DNA from: Legionella antarctica | GTDB taxonomy: Bacteria > Pseudomonadota > Gammaproteobacteria > Legionellales > Legionellaceae | NCBI RefSeq assembly: GCF_011764505.1 | Contig: NZ_AP022839.1 | Span: 2,897,001 to 2,961,000, forward strand | Direction: 5' to 3' | Length of the DNA: 64,000 nt | In this document: positions 1-8,634 of the stretch, piece after piece | Position numbering within the stretch: position 1 is the first letter of the stretch | How the letters are laid out: every line of letters starts with the position of its first letter | Made by a program: the position numbers and the translations under genes | Notes under the pieces: generated by a model | The model's input: only the letters and a program-made list of their open reading frames with translations | Told to the model about the DNA's origin: nothing | The model's database searches: none

Positions 1-430
1 TAAAAAAGTTGATGGAAATGATGGGGTTATCGACTGTTTACCCAAAGCCAAATACAAGCGTTCCCAATAAGGAGCATGAGGTGTTCCCTTATTTATTAAA
101 AGAGGTGGATATCACCAAACCAAATCAGGTTTGGGCCGCAGATATCACCTACATCCGCATGAAAGGAAAGCATGTGTATTTAGTAGCTATTATGGACTGG
201 TATAGTCGTTATGTGATTGGATGGGCTATTTCACCTACTATGGAGGCTGAATTTTGTATTGAGGCGCTTAGAAACGCTTTGCTGCATTCGCGTTGTGAGA
301 TCTTTAACACGGATCAGGGTTCTCAATTTACCTCAAAAGATTGGATAAATACGCTAAAATCTCACCACATTTCTATCAGCATGGATGGGCGAGGACGTTA
401 TTTAGATAATATATTTATCGAGCGATTGTG
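1..430 (+). pseudogene. IS3-family transposase OrfB fragment
   Basis: This is the integrase-core part of an IS3-family OrfB transposase. The reading frame is already open at the left edge (Lys-Lys before the first possible start at 9), so the N-terminus lies outside the window. The catalytic Asp-Asp-Glu residues are visible: AADITYI near the start, FNTDQGSQF in the middle and NIFIERLWR at the end. Homology stops just after IERLWR at about 430. The frame then runs into the antisense of the neighbouring methyltransferase gene and stops at 458. The element therefore lost its 3' end when it fused to, or was deleted into, that gene. It is not expected to be functional. Confidence 0.85.
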
Positions 431-899
431 GCGGATCAATGATTTTGTCATACACTAATAATTCGGTTGCCTCTACATGGAAACACCCGAATTGCCCAGG
501 ATCGATTTTAAGATCTGCATAGAGGCAATTTTCAACAGAAATACCAGGTAAAATAATTGTTTCAATCGAATTTTTTTGAGCTGCAATTATAGCTTGTAAA
601 CCTGGGTCTGCGAAAATTGTAGGATGTCCATAAAGTACTACAGTGATGAAATTATAAGTTCCCAAGTCAGTAAGAATTTTATCTCTTATTTTGTCATAGG
701 AATTCTGCCGATCAATTTCAGAAAAATATATCGGCTCAAGAGATTCTGACAATTTAGAATAGCGCTCTATCCATTGTTTGGTAACAGGTTCGTTAACTAA
801 GTATAAAACTTTATCTGCACTGGTAGTATACGTCTTAAATTCAGTTGTAAAATGGGATATAGATTTAATACCTGAACCAACTAAAGCTAATTTCTTAAT
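430..899 (-). pseudogene. Borosin-type peptide alpha-N-methyltransferase, 3'-truncated
   Basis: This encodes the N-terminal ~156 residues of a SAM-dependent methylase of the tetrapyrrole-methylase fold. Visible motifs are the N-terminal glycine loop KKLALVGSGIKSISHFTT, then SADKVLYLVNEP, then VVLYGHPTIFADPGLQAI, and ILPGISVENCLYADLKIDPG followed by EATELLVYDKIIDP. The order and wording match backbone N-methyltransferases of borosin RiPPs (OphMA and the split SonM type) as I remember them, more closely than cobalamin-pathway enzymes. The frame is open from a TAA at 918-920, with no ATG, GTG or TTG before residue 50. An AAGGA six bases upstream points to ATT (897-899) as the start. The 3' part is replaced by an IS3 fragment, so the family's C-terminal region is missing. 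The stop is 15 bp from the upstream peptide gene, suggesting one operon. Probably a decayed gene. Confidence 0.75.
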
Positions 900-913
900 G
901 ATAAATCCTTTTA

Positions 914-1096
914 CTATTTAACCACTCTGGACATATCAGCAAATTGTTCAGAACTATTGGATAAGGCCGCTCTTATTTTTTGATTGTTTTTAGCCTTAAA
1001 TGTCTCAAGCAGGCCGATCGATTGGAGAATGTTATCTTTGTTACTGGAGAATATGGCTTGTTTAGCCAAGTTTTCGAATTTAATCAAGACGCTCAT
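914..1096 (-). CDS. Candidate borosin precursor peptide (60 aa)
   Basis: This is a small ORF with a clear ribosome site (AAGGGTG) ahead of its ATG. It lies immediately upstream of the borosin-type methyltransferase, with a 15-bp gap and the same strand. The peptide is a helix-prone, Lys/Asn-rich leader-like stretch (roughly residues 1-45) followed by a Ser/Gln/Met-containing tail ending RVVK. In split borosin systems a short helical recognition domain carries a C-terminal core whose backbone amides are methylated by the adjacent enzyme. The size, position and composition fit that plan. I do not recognise the sequence itself, and the core segment is a guess (about the last 15 residues). It could instead be an unrelated small protein. 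Confidence 0.55.
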   Translation of the reverse strand: MSVLIKFENLAKQAIFSSNKDNILQSIGLLETFKAKNNQKIRAALSNSSEQFADMSRVVK

Positions 1097-1230
1097 AATT
1101 CACCCTTGTATGGCATATTATGGAAGAGTATAAGTAATATAGAATAAAAAAACCATAGGTAAAAGTAGAAGTGTTATTACCTTACATGAATATTTATGAC
1201 TTCTTATGTTCACTTATTAACTGTTTTATA

Positions 1231-2389
1231 CAGGACTTACGAAAAACCTCTTGCTTAGGTAAATAGATCAATCAAACAGGAGAAATTTCTCAAGTAGCTG
1301 AGGTCGATTAGATGATTTAAAATGGAATGATAGTTTACTATGATGAGCAATATTTTTTACCTGATAGAGACTAGCCATCGCCCGCCCGAGAAAGCCATTT
1401 GGCCGATTAGATTACTGCCAATATCTGTTAAGTAGCCAGATTAATTACACACTAACCAATTATGCAGAGCATGTATCCCATGTAAGTCATGATTTGGTGA
1501 AGCTCTATCTAGAAAGAGAACGATTAACAGCGAGTGACGTATGGTTACAGTTTAAACCAGATATAGTGGTGAGTAATGAAGGTTTTGTTGTATTTGATGA
1601 TACGGTTCTTGATAAGAGCAATTCACAACATATTGAGTCGGTGTGTTGGCAGTATAGCGGTAATGCCCATGGTGTTATTCGTGGAGTTGGACTGGTGAAC
1701 TGCATTTATGTTAATCCAGAGACAGAGCAATTTTGGATTATAGACTTTAGAATTTTCGACCCTGAAAAAGATGGGAAAGGCAAAGCTGACCATGTCAAAA
1801 ACATGCTTAATAATATTATTTTTCATAAGAAATTAGCCTTTAAAACTGTTTTGATGGATACTTGGTATGCTACCAGCATGCTGATGTTACTTATCAATGA
1901 CCATAAAAAGATATTTTATTGTCCGATGAGAAAAAGTCGTTTAGCTAAACTTAAGGACTCAGAGGATGCTTACCAACCGCTACCTAGCCTTGAATGGAAC
2001 GAAGCTGAGTTAAAGGGATGCCAGAGCATCTGCAGATGAAATTGTTTTCTGTTGCTATTTCCCCCAATAGAACAGATTTTGTTGCTACTACTAATGATAT
2101 TTCACAGACATGTTCTGACGATACGAAAAAAATTTGTGCTATTCGATGGTATGTGGAGCAATTTCATCGTGAAGTCAAACAGCTCACTGGAATTGATAAA
2201 TGCCAGTGTCGCAAGCAACGGATACAACGTAATCATATCACCTGCGCTATTCATGTGTGGGTTAACCTGAAAAAAATCGCTTATCAAACTGCACAAACCG
2301 TATATCAAATTAAAAAGAAGTTACTTAAAAATTATCTTATTAATGAACTACAAAACCCTTCCGTTTTGATGAGTTTTTCGTAAGTCCTG
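1231..2389 (+). mobile_element. IS701/IS4-superfamily insertion sequence, inactive
   Basis: The element is bounded by perfect 16-bp inverted repeats, CAGGACTTACGAAAAA at 1231-1246 and its complement at 2374-2389, giving 1159 bp. Inside is one DDE transposase frame on the plus strand that is broken (see 1408-2383). The family is inferred from transposase wording. No convincing target-site duplication was seen next to the ends. Confidence 0.75.
1408..2383 (+). pseudogene. IS701/IS4-type transposase, frameshifted
   Basis: Recognisable transposase sequence starts around 1410 (DYCQYLLSSQINYTLTNYAE) with no credible start codon. It continues through VVFDDTVLDKS, where the first catalytic Asp is likely, then QYSGNAHGVIRGVGLVNC and FKTVLMDTWYATS with the second Asp. 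The frame ends at 2039. The C-terminal part resumes in another frame from about 2018 (IRWYVEQFHREVKQLTGIDKCQCR, with the catalytic Glu region) and stops at 2383. A small indel near 2015 therefore separates the two parts. The N-terminus also looks eroded. The gene is not expected to yield active enzyme. Confidence 0.75.
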
Positions 2390-2417
2390 GTTTCTTTGTT
2401 CGTACCTGCAAACCTTC

Positions 2418-3665
2418 CTAGTACAACGTTTCACTGATTCTGTCCTGTTGCATTAAGGACAGGATACAGCTTTTTTAATTTAATTCTGGCATCCGCAGTT
2501 GTAAATTGCCAATCAATTGTTGCTTCCTCTGCGTTTCTTTGCTGGTTCCATTCGGATATTTCACGAACAAAGGTCTCTTTATCAGGAATCCGTCGATCAA
2601 GACATTGCCTGCTTAAATGGCTTAGTTCAATCTCAGCCATATTTAACCAGCTTCCATGCTTTGGCGTATAATGAATTTCAAGTTTATCCAAAATTCTTTT
2701 GGCTTCCACCGGCTCAAAAGCTTCATATAAGGATGAACCAGCATGAGTGTTCAAATTATCCATGATCAATATAATGATATCCGCTGAGGAGTAATGGGTA
2801 TCGAGCAACTCTCTGATAAAGTGCGCCCAGTCAATTTTTTTACGCTGCTCCGTTACCTTTGTTGTTCGTTTTCCCTTTAAAGGCTCACAACTTAAAAAAA
2901 TATTACACGTACCATTTCTTTCATATTCTGCATCATAACGTAAACTCTCACCTGGGCTTGCTGGAATTGGTGTTCTTGTTTCTTTGATCAACTGTTTACT
3001 TGTTTCATCCATACAAACAACGGGACGTTTTGAATCATAGGGTCGTTTATAAATATCCAAAACATCTTCCATTTTACAAACAAATTCAGCATTAGCCTCA
3101 GGGATACACCATTCTCTCTTTTGCCATGGCTTTATTTCGTTTTTTTTAAAACCCTACAAATTGTTGAAGGTGAAACACTGTCAATAATTTCCAACGCCAC
3201 TAATTTATGTGCTAACAATTTTAGCGTCCACCGACTCCTACCCTCTGGTGGTGTTGAGCAGCATAATGCAACCAAATGAGCCTCTTGTTCGCCGTCAATT
3301 TTACGAGATTTTGGATTGGCATGTGGCCTACGTGATAGTGCTGATTCCATACCTTCCTCAACAAATCGTTGGCGTATCCGAGCAACCGTTTTACTACTCA
3401 CATGCATTTCAGTAGCTATTTCTTCATCCGTTTTTTGTTTTAATTTTGTATCATTTGCATCTGCAGACAATAACACTCGCGCATGCATTAATTTATTTGC
3501 CGCTTTTTTCCCAACTCGAATCAAAATCAACAATTCTTCTCGTTCTTCTAATGTTAATTTTACGATATACTTTTCCATGTGTGCTGCTTTCCAATGCGCC
3601 TCAAGAACGCGGAAGGTTAGCACACCTTGCCATAACAGGACAGAATCAGTGAAACGTTGTACTAG
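2418..3665 (-). mobile_element. IS630-family insertion sequence, apparently complete
   Basis: Perfect 32-bp inverted repeats lie at 2418-2449 and 3634-3665; both outer ends read CTAG, so a TA target duplication is embedded in the end, as is usual for IS630/mariner elements. The interior carries one transposase split into two overlapping-type frames across a run of eight T on the plus strand (3140-3147). Intact ends and clean frames suggest recent insertion. Confidence 0.85.
2431..3623 (-). CDS. IS630-family transposase in two frames
   Basis: The upstream frame (3132-3623) has helix-turn-helix regions (HVSSKTVARIRQRFVEEG; SPSTICRVLKKTK). The downstream frame (2431-3072 from its first Met) has the DDE core: VVCMDETSKQ for the first Asp, IILIMDNLNTHAGSSLYEAF for the second, and HGSWLNMAEIELSHLSRQ with the Glu. 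Protein-like sequence in the second frame starts before its Met (NEIKPWQKREWCIPEANAEF), right after the A8 run at 3140-3147. A single-base slip there joins the two halves into one ~390-residue transposase. The stop codon lies inside the inverted repeat. Programmed frameshifting is likely; a fixed inactivating indel is the alternative. Confidence 0.8.
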
Positions 3666-3682
3666 GGTCTGTTGACAATTTT
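3664..3682 (+). repeat. 19-bp IS-end-like repeat, copy 1
   Basis: The sequence AGGGTCTGTTGACAATTTT abuts the right end of the IS630 element. An exact inverted copy occurs at 31607-31625. It resembles the terminal repeat of an IS5-type element, but no transposase is attached to either copy here. The following ~115 bp to the OPT gene hold no recognisable coding sequence. Confidence 0.6.
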
Positions 3683-3798
3683 AAGTGACTCAGTCGAGCA
3701 CCGTGTTTTAGGGAAGCTTCGATCTGGATTGCTTCGCAAACGCTTGCAAAGACACGCCTTTATGCAATAAATAAAATGTGTTCACAGAACCTGGGAGT

Positions 3799-5799
3799 TT
3801 AAATTTTATTGATACAGACTCTTCGGTTTATCCACCAGGCCAGGACTAAAGTGGATAATACCCCCAGATACGCGCCTGTTTCCTTCCAGTCTGGGCCGAC
3901 TAGCTGTAAGGCATCGGGGCTTTGTAAAATTGAAAACGGGATGGCCAGCATCACATCCATAATGGCAGATCCGGCAACAAGGCCACAGGCTATCAGGGTC
4001 CCTCTTTGTTTTCGGGTAACTGCTTCTGCTTCAGTCATTTTTGTGCGTACCAGACGTTTTTGGACAAGCAAGGCAATCATTCCCCCGATAAACAAGGGGA
4101 ACGAAGAAGCCAATGGTAGGTACATACCTATAGCTATCCCTAAAATCGATAAATTAATAAAGCGTTTTAATTTAAGAATATGATTTAAAAAAAGGGCCAG
4201 TAAAATTATACAAGAACCAATTAACATCATTGTCCAGGGAAGGGAGTTGCTAAATACCGCTTCGGTAATCGCTGCCATCAATGCTGCGGTTGGAGCAGGC
4301 AAGGACTGACTTATATCCATCCCGGGATGAGGCATTACTCCGGCAATACCGTATACATTAAACAGCAATTGCATTACAGGAGGAATGACAAGTGAGGATA
4401 CCACGACTCCTAATAACAACATCACTTGTTGTTTCCAGGGTGTGGCACCGACCAACTGACCAACTTTCAAATCCTGAGTATTATCATTAGCAATAGCCGC
4501 AATCCCGGTAACCACCGATCCTATTATAATCGTAATTGCTTCTGCAGCCTGAATTTGATGGGCATTTAATGGAAGAGGCAATAGATGATCAATAGCTGTC
4601 AGTAATAACCAGGCAGCAAACAACATTCCGGAAATAACTACAGAGCTTCCTGGACTTGCAGTAACCCCTACCATTCCTGAAAAATAAGCGGTAATGACGG
4701 AAAATAAAAAGCCAATAAATAGCACATACATCACCCCGCAAAATATTATTGTGGGTGAATAATCATTGTCTAAACCAACTTGACCCAAGGGAAATATAAA
4801 CTGAAAAAATAAAAACAGAATCGCAGCCATGACGCCAATACCCATCAGGATAAATGGCATGGGAATGTCTTGATCAGTACGTGGCAACTCTGCATCTTTT
4901 TTTCCTTTGGAGATAAAGGCCTTAAAAGAAATGCTGATGCTTTTGGATAAAGGTTTTATCAGTTTTAAAAAAGTCCACATCCCGGCAAACAACATGGCTC
5001 CAATACCCAAATAGCGCATCTCACTACTCCATAATAATGCAGAGGCTTGCTCGGGTGGGTATTGATTTAAAAATTCGGGATAAAATTGACTTACTAGAGG
5101 TAAGGCAATCAACCAGGAGATAACTGCACCCAAAAAGATGCTTATGGCCATATCGTGACCGACAAGATAACCAGCTCCTATCATCGTTGCAGAAAACCCC
5201 GCTCCCAAACCGAATAAGGAGCGTTTCACCACAAACCAATAACTCCAGCTACTGGCAATTAACTTAAAACCAATTTGGAATAACTCGATTAAAGCACCTA
5301 TTGCTCCGCCAATAAAAATATCTTTGATTCCTATTTTATCGGCAGATGATTTCAACACCTCAGCAATAGCGCGGCCCTCAGGAAATTTTAACGCCTTCTC
5401 GTGCACTAAAATACGCCGTAAGGGGATAGAAAACAAAACACCTAAAATTCCGCCGCAAGCAGCAATAAAAAAATTAGTCAGATAATCAAAATGATTCCAG
5501 TACCCAATTATAACAAGCGCTGGAATGGTATAAACAATGCCCCCAGCTACGGCTTCACCAGCAGAAGCTGCTGTTTGCACTGCATTATTTTCAAGAATGG
5601 TGGAGTTACGAAAAAAACGCAAAATACCCATTGAAATAATAGCAGCGGGAATAGATGCAGAAGTTAAAATTCCTAATTTAAGCGCCAGGTATGCATTGGA
5701 CATAGCCAATAATACCGTGAGTATTATGGCCAGAAGGATCACTCGAAATGTTAACTCTGCTACATTTTGATTTGCCGCTATAAATGGTGTATCAGTCAT
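3799..5799 (-). CDS. OPT-family oligopeptide transporter
   Basis: This is a polytopic inner-membrane protein of the oligopeptide transporter (OPT) family, which takes up small peptides or metal-ligand complexes by proton symport. It is about 666 residues and almost wholly hydrophobic segments. Family-like stretches include LTFRVILLAIILTVLLAMSN at the N-terminus, NNAVQTAASAGEAVAGG, FPEGRAIAEVLKS, and ANDNTQDLKVGQLVGATPW in the second half. I place the start at ATG 5799, which overlaps the stop of the preceding gene (TAATG) and has GGAG seven bases upstream; a GTG at 5811 is the alternative. It is the last gene of the SDR-hutI-DUF3298-OPT operon. A link to histidine or peptide use is plausible, since Legionella grows on amino acids. 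Confidence 0.85.
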   Translation of the reverse strand: MTDTPFIAANQNVAELTFRVILLAIILTVLLAMSNAYLALKLGILTSASIPAAIISMGILRFFRNSTILENNAVQTAASAGEAVAGGIVYTIPALVIIGYWNHFDYLTNFFIAACGGILGVLFSIPLRRILVHEKALKFPEGRAIAEVLKSSADKIGIKDIFIGGAIGALIELFQIGFKLIASSWSYWFVVKRSLFGLGAGFSATMIGAGYLVGHDMAISIFLGAVISWLIALPLVSQFYPEFLNQYPPEQASALLWSSEMRYLGIGAMLFAGMWTFLKLIKPLSKSISISFKAFISKGKKDAELPRTDQDIPMPFILMGIGVMAAILFLFFQFIFPLGQVGLDNDYSPTIIFCGVMYVLFIGFLFSVITAYFSGMVGVTASPGSSVVISGMLFAAWLLLTAIDHLLPLPLNAHQIQAAEAITIIIGSVVTGIAAIANDNTQDLKVGQLVGATPWKQQVMLLLGVVVSSLVIPPVMQLLFNVYGIAGVMPHPGMDISQSLPAPTAALMAAITEAVFSNSLPWTMMLIGSCIILLALFLNHILKLKRFINLSILGIAIGMYLPLASSFPLFIGGMIALLVQKRLVRTKMTEAEAVTRKQRGTLIACGLVAGSAIMDVMLAIPFSILQSPDALQLVGPDWKETGAYLGVLSTLVLAWWINRRVCINKI

Positions 5800-6497
5800 T
5801 AATGACTCCACACAATTTTAGCAAGCTCAGGTTTCATTATGGAAGCTATTTTAGCTCGGGGTATGGCAACAGTTTGCTCACCATAAACATATGCTGCAAC
5901 TTGATAACTGTTAAATATAATAGCTATTCCCTCACCAGTAAAAGACCAGACCTGATAATTATCCTCTACTGATTTGGTACCTTCCCTAATCCATTTTTCA
6001 TCAGATATTTTTTTCGCAGTGATTGCGTTATTACAAAATGCCGCGATGGGGGTTAAATAATCAGCACCGGAAACGAATAAATCAGCCAGTTTAACTGGAT
6101 GACCTGCAACAAAATTTTCAACAACTACAGTATTGGAAGGATGAGCAGCGCCACGATGGTAGATTGACACATTAAAACGAACGCTTAGCGCATGTTTAGA
6201 CTTATAGGGAACTGTATAAGTAATATTTAAACCTGTTTTTCCTGGTGCGTCAGCAGGTGTATCGGCATCCTCAGCTAATTCCTTTATAAATTCCTGTTGC
6301 GTTTTTTCAATAAGGTGTTTTATCGTTGAATTCACTACCCCAGATTGAAACCCTTGTGGATATTTAATGTCCACAATGTAATCAGCAGTTTCTTTTTTAA
6401 CAGCTACAGGAGTAATCGCTTGAGCAAATGCCACATTCAACAGGAGACCTAAAGAAAAACATATTTTTAAAGAACTCTTGGATGGATACTGCATCAT
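5799..6497 (-). CDS. DUF3298-domain exported protein
   Basis: A 232-residue protein with an N-terminal signal peptide (hydrophobic KICFSLGLLLNVAFAQA, cleavage probably after AQA). The body resembles the DUF4163/DUF3298 arrangement of RsiV-like proteins: an N-terminal region with YIVDIKYPQGFQS, then FNVSIYHRGAAHPSN, VVENFVAGHPVKLADLFVSG, and near the C-terminus IIFNSYQVAAYVYGEQTVAIP. That domain is extracytoplasmic and in RsiV binds lysozyme; no such function can be assumed here. AGGAG precedes two adjacent ATG codons (6497 and 6494), either usable. The stop overlaps the OPT start, and hutI ends 7 bp upstream, so it is co-transcribed with both. Confidence 0.75.
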   Translation of the reverse strand: MMQYPSKSSLKICFSLGLLLNVAFAQAITPVAVKKETADYIVDIKYPQGFQSGVVNSTIKHLIEKTQQEFIKELAEDADTPADAPGKTGLNITYTVPYKSKHALSVRFNVSIYHRGAAHPSNTVVVENFVAGHPVKLADLFVSGADYLTPIAAFCNNAITAKKISDEKWIREGTKSVEDNYQVWSFTGEGIAIIFNSYQVAAYVYGEQTVAIPRAKIASIMKPELAKIVWSH

Positions 6498-6504
6498 TTT
6501 ACTC

Positions 6505-7731
6505 CTAATAAATATTGTTAATTGCTACCCATTCTCCCGCTATCATTGTTCGATGCGAAAGTGGATACGCAAAATAATAACAGAGTGCCGCGCTATCATT
6601 TATAGACCACAAAACTAAATCAGCAACCTGGCCCTGAGCAATGCTTCCGACTTCTTTATCCAGTCCTAACGCTCTGGAAGCCTGAAAAGTTACCGAAGCC
6701 AATACTTCAGGCACTGACAAGGAAAACAATTGGCAAGCCATACTCATCATCAACAATAAAGACGTCGTTGGAGATGAACCGGGATTGCTGTCGGTGGCAA
6801 TAGCCATCCCAACTCCGGCTTGCCGTAATAAATCTACTGGGGGTTTATTTTTTTCCCGAAGAAAATAATAAGCGCCAGGAAGCAAAACCGCAACGGTATT
6901 GGTTTTCGCCATGGCAGAAGCTCCTCGCTCATCGAGAAACTCCAAATGATCGCAAGATAATGCCCCTAATTGTGCCGCTAATCTACTCGCGCCCAGATTA
7001 GACAATTGCTCTGCATGACATTTTATAGGTAAATTCAAAGCCTGAGCAGCAAGAAAGATTTGCTCTGTTTGTTTTAGTGAAAAGGCAATCGATTCACAAA
7101 AAACATCAACGGCATCCGCCAGACGTGTTTCTTTGACTGCTGGCAACATCTCAGAACACAAATAATCAACATATGCTTGACTGTTTCCATGATACTCAGG
7201 GCCAATGGCATGAGCACCTAAAAAGGTTGTTTTTATTCTTAATCCCGTTATCTGGCCTAAATACCGGGCTACGCGAAGCATTTTCAGTTCGTTTGGTAAG
7301 TCCAAACCATAACCTGACTTAATTTCAACTGTAGTTACTCCCTCATTTCTCAAGGCAAGAACTCTTGGCAGGGATTGCTCAATTAATTGTTCTTCAGATG
7401 CAGCACGGGTTTGGTGAACAGTAGATAAAATTCCACCCCCGGCTCTGGAAATTTCAGCGTAACTCACTCCCTCCAGCTTCAACTTAAATTCAGCAGCTCT
7501 ATTACCAGCATAAACTAGATGGGTATGACAATCGATTAAACCTGGAGTAAGTAATTGCCCGTGACAATCTTCTTTTACCTGTGCACCTTCAATAAAATGC
7601 GTGGGTAAGTCAGCTGTCAAACCACACCATTTTATGCTGCCATGTTCTATAGCAACAGACTGGTTGTGTAATTGCAAACCCCGATGGTCGACAGTAGTAG
7701 CATTAAATAATAATTTATCGCAGGTAAACAT
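6505..7731 (-). CDS. hutI: Imidazolonepropionase
   Basis: HutI hydrolyses 4-imidazolone-5-propanoate to N-formimidoyl-L-glutamate, the third step of histidine degradation, in the cytoplasm. The ~408-residue protein has amidohydrolase hallmarks: the metal-binding [19 protein letters not shown] early on, [20 protein letters not shown] and CDHLEFLDE in the middle, and [13 protein letters not shown] toward the C-terminus. I chose the ATG at 7731, giving [10 protein letters not shown]. It overlaps the upstream gene's stop as TAATG, which implies translational coupling; the longer frame reads into the SDR gene. It sits between an SDR and a DUF3298 gene. hutG is divergent at 8635, while hutH and hutU are not in this window. 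Confidence 0.92.
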   Translation of the reverse strand: MFTCDKLLFNATTVDHRGLQLHNQSVAIEHGSIKWCGLTADLPTHFIEGAQVKEDCHGQLLTPGLIDCHTHLVYAGNRAAEFKLKLEGVSYAEISRAGGGILSTVHQTRAASEEQLIEQSLPRVLALRNEGVTTVEIKSGYGLDLPNELKMLRVARYLGQITGLRIKTTFLGAHAIGPEYHGNSQAYVDYLCSEMLPAVKETRLADAVDVFCESIAFSLKQTEQIFLAAQALNLPIKCHAEQLSNLGASRLAAQLGALSCDHLEFLDERGASAMAKTNTVAVLLPGAYYFLREKNKPPVDLLRQAGVGMAIATDSNPGSSPTTSLLLMMSMACQLFSLSVPEVLASVTFQASRALGLDKEVGSIAQGQVADLVLWSINDSAALCYYFAYPLSHRTMIAGEWVAINNIY

Positions 7732-8492
7732 TAGAAGTCCCAATGCAATACTTGGTGAGGAGGTCTTAACCAATCACCGTGATGAGCCGTATCATAAATA
7801 TCCCACTCCTGTGAGGAATAGGTTTCACGGTCAAGATCTAATAATAGCCAAGTCAGAAATTCAGCTAGTGTTTCTGGTGCTATTAAACGATTGTGTTGCT
7901 TTAAGCGTGTATAATAATCAACATCTTCAGGACTCATATTGACGCTTTGCCTGATAATAACCTGTAATTCGGTATCTATTATCCCGGGTTTTACACTGGC
8001 AAAGGAAACCGATTTGGATTCCAGTTGCCAACATTGAGTCAGCATGGCTAAAGCCGCTTTAGAAACGCAATATGCGGTCCATCCCTTCACTGCAAAATAA
8101 GCTGCTGCGGAGCCAATGTTTAATACTCGCCCATCGATTAATCTATCAAAGAGAATTTGTGGTAAAAAAAGTGGCGCATTCAAATTAGTATTCAATGCAT
8201 GATGCCATTCTTCCGGCTGGATGTTCTGGACAGCAGCAAGAGGGGAGATAGTTCCTGCGCTATTAACCAATCCTTCAATTTGCGGTATATTGCTAACAAA
8301 TGCTTTGATCGAATGGAGGCCTTCATTTGTGGATACATCGGCACAAAAATATTCAATTAAGGGGGAAATTGAAGCTGTTTCTTCTAATAATTGCCTGCGG
8401 CGCCCAACAATTAATACAGATTTACCACGCTTTGCTAAAGCTAAAGCCAAGGCTTTTCCTATTCCGCTGCCCCCGCCGGTAATAATAAACAT
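7731..8492 (-). CDS. Short-chain dehydrogenase/reductase
   Basis: A classical SDR oxidoreductase of about 253 residues. It has the N-terminal cofactor loop [25 protein letters not shown] after beta-2, which suggests NADP(H) preference, [11 protein letters not shown], and the catalytic Ser-Tyr-Lys in [10 protein letters not shown] and AYCVSKAAL. The C-terminal part includes [10 protein letters not shown]. The substrate cannot be told; small-carbonyl or sepiapterin/benzil-type reductases have similar lengths. I prefer ATG 8492 over a TTG at 8513, since it begins directly with the first beta strand. It is the first gene of the hutI operon with TAATG coupling to hutI, so a role in amino-acid breakdown is possible but unproven. 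Confidence 0.85.
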   Translation of the reverse strand: MFIITGGGSGIGKALALALAKRGKSVLIVGRRRQLLEETASISPLIEYFCADVSTNEGLHSIKAFVSNIPQIEGLVNSAGTISPLAAVQNIQPEEWHHALNTNLNAPLFLPQILFDRLIDGRVLNIGSAAAYFAVKGWTAYCVSKAALAMLTQCWQLESKSVSFASVKPGIIDTELQVIIRQSVNMSPEDVDYYTRLKQHNRLIAPETLAEFLTWLLLDLDRETYSSQEWDIYDTAHHGDWLRPPHQVLHWDF

Positions 8493-8634
8493 GCTATTCT
8501 CATACGCTATCAATCAATTGATGAAGATAATAACAGACATTAGACTAACTTGGGATGTTTTTTACCGATGAAACCAGCTCTTACAGAAATAGCTTGTATT
8601 ATAAATATATCAAAGTTTAAAACAGGAGAATCTA

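Noticed and set aside
402-752. The ORF start at 752 for the methylase
   Set aside because: Conserved methylase sequence continues in frame upstream to 899; starting at 752 would remove the SAM-binding loop. The 3' bases 402-430 belong to the IS3 fragment.
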